DNA from: an uncultured Ignavibacteria bacterium
Lineage (GTDB): Bacteria > Bacteroidota > Ignavibacteria > Ignavibacteriales > Melioribacteraceae
DNA: 5,534 nt
Direction of reading: 5' to 3'
NCBI GenBank assembly: GCA_937930275.1
Contig: CALGLM010000261.1
Coordinates: 1-5,534, forward strand
A program made the translations under genes and the position numbers. How positions within the stretch are numbered: position 1 is the stretch's first letter; every line of letters begins with the position of its first letter. A model generated the notes under the pieces. It did not search any database and had not been told where the DNA came from. It saw only the letters and a program-made list of their open reading frames with translations. Shown piece after piece: positions 1 to 5,534 of this stretch.

Positions 1-735
1 CGCACTAATAATATGGTTAGCAATTACTACAACAACTGCTTTTGATGCTATATTGTAATAATCATTAGCCTTTCCGCGCTCTTTTGAGTAATACTTAAAT
101 TCTTCGGTAATCGGATCCCCATACTTGTATGGTGTATTTTCATTTCCAAAATCACTCCATCCTGCATTATATTGAGGGTATTTACCTATTAACTCATAGT
201 ATTGCTGCTCTCCGTATGCCGGTAACTTATGGCTATACCAGCCGCCGATATCAGTTTCTAATTTATTTAGAATACCCCAGTTAACTTTTGTACCGTTTTC
301 ATAAAACAATCCCGAATAATCTTCCGTTTTTAAAGTATTGTTTAATGAACTTAAATTGTTAATCGTCCATTTAGCATATCTAACAACATCCCAATTTTCT
401 TGAGCATATTGATGATAAAAAGCTGTTTGATCATCCCCCTTTTTGTCATATACCAATCCGGTAGTTATTGCCGCAGCCTCAACAGCAATAAATAATCCAG
501 CCATATAATAATTTTCAGCGTAAATTTCTCCGGCACCAGGAATTGCAAAAGATAAAACTCCTGCTAAAAAAACAGATTTTTTCTTGTTACTAACGTTTAA
601 CTTCTCATCATTATTAAAAGTCGCATTAAAAGATGTTTTGGAATCTACTGTTAATATTCCCGATAATGTTCCGTTTTGCTTTTGTCCGTTAATTAAGGAA
701 CTAAATAATAAGGCTAAAACTATTATTTTTTTCAT
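1..735 (-). CDS. Small exported/membrane protein, DUF5683-like (3' end outside window)
   Basis: The frame opens with ATG at 735 and stays open for 245 codons to the left edge, so the stop codon is not seen. The start follows the preceding stop by 9 bases and begins a signal peptide (MKKIIVLALLFSSLING, probable cleavage near Gly17). Residues about 51-95 begin with three lysines and hold two hydrophobic stretches around PGAGEIYAENYYMAG, continuing LFIAVEAAAITTGLVY. This resembles DUF5683-type proteins, in which a PGxGQxY-like motif sits between membrane helices. A soluble Tyr/Asn/Gly-rich part follows (about 100-230; for example HKLPAYGEQQYYELIGKYPQ and GWSDFGNENTPYKYGDP). Another hydrophobic segment, AVVVVIANHIISA, is reached at the edge and probably forms a further membrane helix. 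No catalytic motif is visible. It is a real gene, given its coupling to the operon, signal peptide and clean frame; its role is unknown and the family name is tentative. Confidence 0.82.
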   Translation of the reverse strand, partial: MKKIIVLALLFSSLINGQKQNGTLSGILTVDSKTSFNATFNNDEKLNVSNKKKSVFLAGVLSFAIPGAGEIYAENYYMAGLFIAVEAAAITTGLVYDKKGDDQTAFYHQYAQENWDVVRYAKWTINNLSSLNNTLKTEDYSGLFYENGTKVNWGILNKLETDIGGWYSHKLPAYGEQQYYELIGKYPQYNAGWSDFGNENTPYKYGDPITEEFKYYSKERGKANDYYNIASKAVVVVIANHIISA

Positions 736-744
736 ATCAACTCA
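736..744 (-). promoter_or_regulatory. Nine-base junction with weak Shine-Dalgarno, likely translational coupling
   Basis: On the coding strand the TAA stop of the barrel gene is followed by TGAGTTGAT and then the ATG of the next gene. Only a weak GAG core is available as a ribosome binding site, about 7 bases before the ATG. A spacing this short leaves no room for a promoter, so the two genes should share an mRNA, and ribosomes ending at the TAA could reinitiate. The stop also overlaps an out-of-frame ATG (TAATG) that would encode only Met-Ser before TGA. Confidence 0.45.
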
Positions 745-3700
745 TTAAAAATTAAAGTCAAATAATACACCGCCGTAAAATTGCCATTCTTTTCCGTAAC
801 TTACAAGTGTTTTGGTATTTCCCCTATCAACTAATCTATCATATTTATCAAATGCATAGGATGCATTAAAGAATACAGCCGTAGGGAAAAGATAAAAAGA
901 TACAAATTTCATCCTTAGTTCGGCACCTGCACCTTTTTTAAATTTATTCCATTCTACTTTGCTTCCGGTCCATGCATTACCATAATCGCCATAAATAGAT
1001 AAAAATATTTTATCTAAATATAATAATCCCATTCTTGCATCTATATCTTTAAATAACGGGAATCGATATGTAATATTTAACCATGCAACTTCGTTTCCGC
1101 TTATTGCATAAAAAGGATAAGCTTTCATACCAACAAGACCGCCTAAATAGAAATCAAAGAAATCCGGTACTGCCGGACTTAATATAGTGCCTATTCTTAA
1201 TTGAGTATTAAAAGTATGATTTTTAAATACGGGTATATGTTCTTTGTAATTTAATTCTAACTTGCTAAATCTAAAATTTTTATAAATCGGAACTAAAGAA
1301 CCGTTTTCTACAGAATAATTACCATCCGGATTATATTCGTTAAATTCGTAATTATATTGCAATTCTAAACTTCTTCCGATTGGATTAATATCACTATCAA
1401 CAGTAGGAATTTTAAAATCGTGAGTATATTTTAACTGAATATTTTTACCAACAAAGTATTTATCTTTTGTTGTCGGATATAAAGTTGAAGTAGTCGGTAA
1501 AATAAAACTTCCTAAAGCAGCTACATAATCACTATAAATAAATCGTGCTTCTAAGTTATTTCCTTCCGCAAATATTTTGTGACTAAAAACTAAATCAACC
1601 TCAAACAAATTATACGTTACATCAGTTTCTGTTCTATAAGTTTCGTCATATTCGTCAAAATTAATTTCCACATCTGCTTTTCTACTAATACTATAAAGTT
1701 CCAACGAAAGAGTCGGCTTAATACCCATATTATATAATAAAGGCAATTTATTCCTATACTCAAAAGTTAAGAACAAATCTCGTTCCCAACGTTTATTAAT
1801 TGAACCGCCGGCAAAAAAACCGAATCTATTTAAGTGATCATTTGATGTGACAAAAACTCCGGGTTTTAATCTATCTAAAAAACTATTTGAAGTATTATAG
1901 TTATCAACTCTTAAAAACGGGAAAAATGTAATTTTTGAAAAAGCAGACGAATATTTTTCTTCTTTATAATCAGGAGTTTCATAATCATTAAAATTACGCA
2001 GTTTTTTATAATAATCATCGGTTAAATCTCCCTTTGGTTTATCTTCTCCCAAAGGAGGATTAAAAGTTCTAACATATTTTTTTGAGACATCAACTTTTAA
2101 TTGCTCTTCTTTTGATAAATAAAATATTTTATAACCAGTTGAAGTATAACCTGCATAACAAATATTACCATCGTTATTTATGGTAGGCATAAAAGCTCCG
2201 CCGGTAACATTAGTAATTCTCTTTTTTTCTTTTGTATTAAGGTTATACTTATACAAATTATAAATACCTGTTTCATCACAGGCAAATACTACTTCGGTAT
2301 TATTAATAAAAGTAACATTTCTTTCATCATCGTCTGTTTTAACTACAAACTCAAAGTTAGCACCCGAAGTATCTACTTTTGCTAAATCTCTTCCGTGGTG
2401 ATACGAATAATCAAAAAACACTGATTTATTATCAGGCGAAAATTTGGGATTATATGCAAGTTCGCCGTTTTCAAAAAATGTAATTCTTTTAAAGTTTTTT
2501 CCGTTAATATCTACAGTGCCTAAGTTTGTTGTACCGTCTGTTTGATATAAAAACACAATTTTTTTACCGTCAGAAGATACATCCGGATTATTGGACCTTA
2601 GTCCGTAAGTTAATCTTGTTTCTTCTTCTGAATTTAGATCATAAACAAATAGATCATGAATATTTCTCCACCCTTTGTTTTCTTCAGATAGTTTAGCATA
2701 TATTATTTTTGTCTCATCCGGTGTAAAAGCAACAGTCGAGCGAATTCCGGCGACAAGTAATTTATCTTCTTTTGTATTTAAATCATATTGATAAATTGAT
2801 GAAGTTCCTAAATAATCTGTCCCTTTATTAGAAACATATATTATTTTATCCCCTTTTTTATTAAAACGAGGATAAAAATTGCCAAATCCATCTTTAACAA
2901 TTTCATCTCCCTTAACAAGATTATTAAGTATTTCGGCACTTCTATTTTTATAATCTTGTTCTAAAAAATTTCTCCATTCGCCGTATATTTCAACACCGCT
3001 TTTACCTAACACATCTTTAAATGCTGCATCAATTGTAAAATTTACCCATTTGCCTAAACGATTTGTGATTAGTCTTAATTTGTCTTCACCATATTTTTGC
3101 GATATATATCGAGTTAAAGCAAAACCGGAATTATAAACAGATTCGCTACCTAATGAAGTTTTTTCAAAAACTCCCATCTGATTCCAAGTTAACATATTCC
3201 CGTCCAAAGCATAGCTCCTTAAAATCATATCTCTATGGCTATCCCAGTTATCATAGTTTAATTCTTTCCTTTGATACTGTGCTGTACCTTCGGCAAACCA
3301 AGAAGGAATATTTATTGTAGCAACCGGATAAGAAACAACTACATTTGGGAAACCATATAAAATATCAGGACGTCTTTTATCTTCATAATTAAGAAATTGG
3401 AAATAAAAAGCGGGAATTGTTCTTGTAAGTTTCATTCCGGATTGAATTTGCACCATGTGGGTAAATTCATGCGTAATTACGTTGCGAAGCCAATTATGCG
3501 AACCTCTTAAGTCAAAATCTAATGATGAAGACCAAATTTCTATTTTATTATCAAAAAAATATGTAGCTCCGTTACTGTAGTCATCAATATCTTTGATAAT
3601 GTAATGAACTGTCTCCGGTTCATATTCATATAGTGAAGTAATAGGTTCCCATACTTCATCACCTATTTTACAAACAATTCTCGCAGTCCTTTCAGCTTCT

Positions 3701-3831
3701 CTATGATAATGTACAACAACGTGCTTTCCTCGTATTGTAAACCAATCATATTCCGGATGAAATTCATTAAATTGTGCGTAAGCATTAATTGATAAAACAA
3801 ACAATAACAGAAATAAACTTATTTTTTTCAT
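745..3831 (-). CDS. Outer-membrane protein with gluzincin peptidase-like, TolB-like propeller and beta-barrel domains
   Basis: This is a complete 1028-residue protein. Residues 1-19 form a signal peptide (MKKISLFLLLFVLSINAYA, cleavage after AYA). Residues about 20-300 resemble M1-like/peptidase MA domains: HEFTH at 121-125 gives two zinc histidines and the catalytic Glu122, and Glu181 in WFAEGTAQY fits the third zinc ligand. YNSGFALTRYISQKYG (233-248) is also typical of this domain. Residues about 315-575 hold six PD40/WD40-like blades, for example NPDVSSDGKKIVF and NPKFSPDNKSVFF, as in TolB propellers. A charged linker (about 576-630) leads to a beta-barrel of about 400 residues with GGLVGMKAYPF, TYRFPLF and YGDYGNAW, resembling the Omp85/surface-antigen barrel, and it ends in Phe. 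By Omp85 analogy the N-terminal domains would sit in the periplasm. All key catalytic residues are present, so an active enzyme is plausible; the substrate is unknown. It lies 34 bp after the M6-like gene and 9 bp before the next one. Fold calls are firm, function is inference. Confidence 0.9.
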   Translation of the reverse strand: MKKISLFLLLFVLSINAYAQFNEFHPEYDWFTIRGKHVVVHYHREAERTARIVCKIGDEVWEPITSLYEYEPETVHYIIKDIDDYSNGATYFFDNKIEIWSSSLDFDLRGSHNWLRNVITHEFTHMVQIQSGMKLTRTIPAFYFQFLNYEDKRRPDILYGFPNVVVSYPVATINIPSWFAEGTAQYQRKELNYDNWDSHRDMILRSYALDGNMLTWNQMGVFEKTSLGSESVYNSGFALTRYISQKYGEDKLRLITNRLGKWVNFTIDAAFKDVLGKSGVEIYGEWRNFLEQDYKNRSAEILNNLVKGDEIVKDGFGNFYPRFNKKGDKIIYVSNKGTDYLGTSSIYQYDLNTKEDKLLVAGIRSTVAFTPDETKIIYAKLSEENKGWRNIHDLFVYDLNSEEETRLTYGLRSNNPDVSSDGKKIVFLYQTDGTTNLGTVDINGKNFKRITFFENGELAYNPKFSPDNKSVFFDYSYHHGRDLAKVDTSGANFEFVVKTDDDERNVTFINNTEVVFACDETGIYNLYKYNLNTKEKKRITNVTGGAFMPTINNDGNICYAGYTSTGYKIFYLSKEEQLKVDVSKKYVRTFNPPLGEDKPKGDLTDDYYKKLRNFNDYETPDYKEEKYSSAFSKITFFPFLRVDNYNTSNSFLDRLKPGVFVTSNDHLNRFGFFAGGSINKRWERDLFLTFEYRNKLPLLYNMGIKPTLSLELYSISRKADVEINFDEYDETYRTETDVTYNLFEVDLVFSHKIFAEGNNLEARFIYSDYVAALGSFILPTTSTLYPTTKDKYFVGKNIQLKYTHDFKIPTVDSDINPIGRSLELQYNYEFNEYNPDGNYSVENGSLVPIYKNFRFSKLELNYKEHIPVFKNHTFNTQLRIGTILSPAVPDFFDFYLGGLVGMKAYPFYAISGNEVAWLNITYRFPLFKDIDARMGLLYLDKIFLSIYGDYGNAWTGSKVEWNKFKKGAGAELRMKFVSFYLFPTAVFFNASYAFDKYDRLVDRGNTKTLVSYGKEWQFYGGVLFDFNF

Positions 3832-3858
3832 AACATTATTTTATTATTTAGAAATGAG
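3832..3858 (-). promoter_or_regulatory. Short AT-rich leader without Shine-Dalgarno before the peptidase-barrel gene
   Basis: Between the hairpin and the ATG at 3831 the coding strand reads almost only A and T, with TAAATAATAAAATAATG directly upstream. There is no GGAG-like ribosome binding site. An A-rich leader without Shine-Dalgarno is common in Bacteroidota and relatives. A TAAATA/TAAAAT string could pass as a -10 element, but I see no matching -35 box and it would leave almost no leader, so I do not call a promoter. The ATG is kept as start because a good signal peptide begins right there. Confidence 0.35.
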
Positions 3859-3883
3859 ATAGCCGCTATTTAATAACGGCTAT
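3859..3883 (-). other. 11-bp hairpin around the stop codon of the M6-like gene
   Basis: In the minus-strand transcript this segment folds into an 11-bp stem closed by a UAA triloop: AUAGCCGUUAU pairs with AUAGCGGCUAU. The only non-Watson-Crick pair is one G-U wobble. The TAG stop lies inside the 3' arm. The same place in a plus-strand RNA would have an A-C mismatch, so the structure suits the coding-strand transcript better. A clear U tract is missing after the stem (CUCAUUUCUAAAUAAUAAAA), which argues against an efficient intrinsic terminator. It could be a weak attenuator that lowers expression of the next gene, or an RNA-stabilising 3' end after processing. Direct sequence evidence for the stem is good; the function is inference. 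Confidence 0.5.
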
Positions 3884-5534
3884 TTTAATAATTTTCGAAC
3901 CTGAATTTCCTAAATCCCCTTTAGCTTCAATTCTTGCCAAATATACTCCGCTTTGTATGTTTGCAACATTCCATTCAACTTCGTTATCGTTTCCTCCAAA
4001 TCCGTAGGTATTAATTTCATCAACTAATGCCCCTGAATAATCAAATATCTTGATATTAACATTAGAATTTTCACTAACGTAATATCTGATGAATGTAGAA
4101 CTGCCATAAACCGGATTTGGCCAATTGTAAGCTCTTTCTTCAGGAAAATATCCTTTTTCAACGGTACTTAAAAATGTATAATACATCTGACAATCGTTGT
4201 TGGTTGATCCAAAATAACTAACATAATCCAAGCGTAAACTTGTAGTATTAGGAATAATATTATAGTAATATATTTTATCATTAGAAATAACGTTTAGGTT
4301 GTAATTGCCAATACCGTTATTTTCGGTGATACTAATGTATGGCATACCGGATAATTTACCACCAATCGAAACCGGAAATCCTAATAGGGTTGATTTTGCT
4401 TTGCTTGAGAATAACATTATTTCACCGTCTTCAGAAAACAGTAATAAATCCGAAATAGTGTCATCATCAAAATTAGCAGCATATATATAATCTTCCAAAA
4501 CTACATTATCATTATAAATAATCGGGAAATTATCGAAAACAGAACCGCTTAAATTATAAGCCCAAAGCTTATTTTTATCAGTAAATAAAATTTGATAAAA
4601 TCCGTTATGTGATAATTGTGCAATAATAAAATTACTTACAAAATTTTCGGATTGAACAGCAAAACTTGTTTCCAATTGACCGTCATTAAAAATATAAAAG
4701 TTATTTTTATTTGATAGAGAAATTGTGTAAGTATTATTTGAATTGAAGAATTGCATAAATTTCACAAATTTTTCACCATTATTTAGCGAAAAATAATTAT
4801 TGTTAAAAACAATTCTATCTTCGTACATAATTGCGTCAATCTTGCTATTTAATTGTTTAACCGGTTTATCATAACTATTAGAACCATTCTGTGACGAAAC
4901 AAGCCAATTGTTATTGGACTTTATTAAGTTATATATTTTTCCGTTAGCTGTGCCTAAACTAATCCAATTATCTTTAAGTACAGGAGAAGTAGAAATATTT
5001 TCGTTTACAGATATAGTAATTACAGTATCTTTTAAAGTATTAAAAATATTTACTTTATTTTCAAAGCAACCGACTACAATTGAATCTTTATAAGCAATTT
5101 TTAAATATTCTTGAGTAAAATTAGGATACAATAATATTTGATTGTTCCCAACTAACTTTAATAGATTTCCGTCTTTTATAAAATAATACGAATCGTTAAT
5201 CTTAAAATTATCGGAATAATTTCCGGCTGCTATGTTATCTGTATTTACGGATATGTTTTCCGTTCCAATTGTTACTTTAAAAGTCATTCTATTTTCGGAT
5301 TCTGAAAAATCGTAAACTGAAACTAAACTATTTGCTCCGGAATACGAAAGAGAATTTGGTTTTGTATCAAAAGCAAAACGGTTCTTGTACAGTTTTGATT
5401 TATTACTTAAAAACCACATATCAACATCTTCACCTTCACCGACAATTTCATCTCCAAAAACAGTTGTAAATTGTTCACCTATATCTTGTATGCCGTCTGC
5501 TTCCTCAACATCAACACCTCTATGAAATTTATCG
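3866..5534 (-). CDS. C-terminal part of a T9SS-secreted M6-like metalloprotease with propeller region (5' end outside window)
   Basis: The frame is open from the right window edge to a TAG stop, giving 555 visible residues. An ATG at 5419 exists, but 38 codons upstream of it are in frame and look conserved, so it is not the start. Visible residues 5-14 read RGVDVEEADG, followed by DIG. Further on come PNSLSYSGAN (59-68) and MTFKV (83-87). This order is typical of the end of M6/immune-inhibitor-A-like peptidase domains. The zinc site (HExxH) would lie upstream and cannot be seen, so activity is untested. Residues about 90-440 are Asn-rich with short beta-strand repeats of PQQ or FG-GAP propeller type (SPVLKDNWISLGTANGKIYN; NFDDDTISD). 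The last 87 residues, starting YNWPNP and containing SGVYLARIEA and a final KIAVIK, form a T9SS type A sorting domain. The protein is therefore expected to cross the outer membrane and be released or anchored at the surface. The M6 assignment is likely, the T9SS domain nearly certain. Confidence 0.85.
   Translation of the reverse strand, partial: DKFHRGVDVEEADGIQDIGEQFTTVFGDEIVGEGEDVDMWFLSNKSKLYKNRFAFDTKPNSLSYSGANSLVSVYDFSESENRMTFKVTIGTENISVNTDNIAAGNYSDNFKINDSYYFIKDGNLLKLVGNNQILLYPNFTQEYLKIAYKDSIVVGCFENKVNIFNTLKDTVITISVNENISTSPVLKDNWISLGTANGKIYNLIKSNNNWLVSSQNGSNSYDKPVKQLNSKIDAIMYEDRIVFNNNYFSLNNGEKFVKFMQFFNSNNTYTISLSNKNNFYIFNDGQLETSFAVQSENFVSNFIIAQLSHNGFYQILFTDKNKLWAYNLSGSVFDNFPIIYNDNVVLEDYIYAANFDDDTISDLLLFSEDGEIMLFSSKAKSTLLGFPVSIGGKLSGMPYISITENNGIGNYNLNVISNDKIYYYNIIPNTTSLRLDYVSYFGSTNNDCQMYYTFLSTVEKGYFPEERAYNWPNPVYGSSTFIRYYVSENSNVNIKIFDYSGALVDEINTYGFGGNDNEVEWNVANIQSGVYLARIEAKGDLGNSGSKIIKIAVIK
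3869..4129 (-). other. T9SS type A C-terminal sorting domain (encoded segment)
   Basis: This segment encodes the final 87 residues of the M6-like protein. It opens with the NPV/NPF-like motif (YNWPNPVYGSSTFIRYY). It continues with alternating strands (VNIKIFDYSGALVDEI), a Gly-rich turn (GFGGNDNEVEW), the characteristic SGVYLARIEA strand, and a Lys-rich end. The order matches the Por secretion system tail family: a small beta-sandwich recognised by the type IX translocon and usually cleaved after export. Its presence implies that the genome encodes a T9SS, none of which is in this window. Confidence 0.88.

Noticed and set aside
723..735. Thirteen-base identity (ATGAAAAAAATAA) shared with the start of the barrel gene at 3819-3831
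   Set aside because: Both are the start of a signal peptide encoding Met-Lys-Lys-Ile in a low-GC genome. The match stops straight after, so it is codon bias and not a repeat element.
736..747. Two-codon mini-ORF (ATG AGT TGA) overlapping the barrel gene stop
   Set aside because: It is too short to mean much and arises by chance from TAATGA-type junctions. It is mentioned only in connection with possible coupling.
3832..3858. Possible promoter (TAAATA/TAAAAT) just before the barrel gene
   Set aside because: There is no -35 partner or Bacteroidota-type TTTG boxes, and any -10 would place the transcript start almost on the ATG. AT-rich background explains it.
4305..4490. 61-codon plus-strand open frame
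   Set aside because: It lies entirely antisense to the propeller region of the M6-like gene, has no recognisable start signal or protein features, and reads as a shadow of the real frame.
4908..5093. 61-codon plus-strand open frame with hydrophobic stretches
   Set aside because: It is antisense to a well-supported coding sequence. The hydrophobic look comes from the complement of Asn- and Lys-rich codons, not from a real membrane protein.

Overview
The window is AT-rich (roughly one third GC by eye) and is filled by three genes, all on the minus strand and closely spaced, so it looks like a slice of one operon read from right to left. Two genes run off the window: the first lacks its 5' end (right edge) and the last lacks its 3' end (left edge). 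The type IX secretion (T9SS) C-terminal sorting domain, the style of its tail, the starts with little or no Shine-Dalgarno sequence, and the peptidase/propeller/barrel protein point to the Bacteroidota-Chlorobiota-Ignavibacteriota group. A low-GC Ignavibacteria-like organism is my best guess; this rests on family resemblance, not on a marker gene.

Layout in transcription order. (1) 5534 to 3866: the last 555 codons of a large secreted protein. It begins in the tail of an M6/immune-inhibitor-A-like metalloprotease domain, continues through an Asn-rich beta-propeller-like region and ends in a T9SS type A sorting domain. The reading frame is open to the window edge, so the ATG at 5419 is internal. 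(2) A 34-bp gap whose start, with the end of gene 1, can fold into an 11-bp hairpin around the gene 1 stop codon. (3) 3831 to 745: a complete 1028-residue envelope protein with a signal peptide, a gluzincin metallopeptidase-like domain (HEFTH plus a downstream Glu), a six-blade TolB/PD40-like propeller and a C-terminal outer-membrane beta-barrel of Omp85/surface-antigen type. (4) A 9-bp gap. (5) 735 to 1: the first 245 codons of a small exported or membrane protein with a hydrophobic PGAGEIY segment, resembling DUF5683-type proteins.

Taken together, the operon encodes surface and envelope proteins: a protease exported by T9SS, an outer-membrane barrel carrying its own peptidase and propeller, and a small membrane protein. 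A joint role in processing or handling proteins at the outer membrane is plausible but is inference only. I see no RNA genes, insertion sequences, CRISPR arrays or phage genes. There is no gene-free stretch over 300 bases; the longest is 34 bp.
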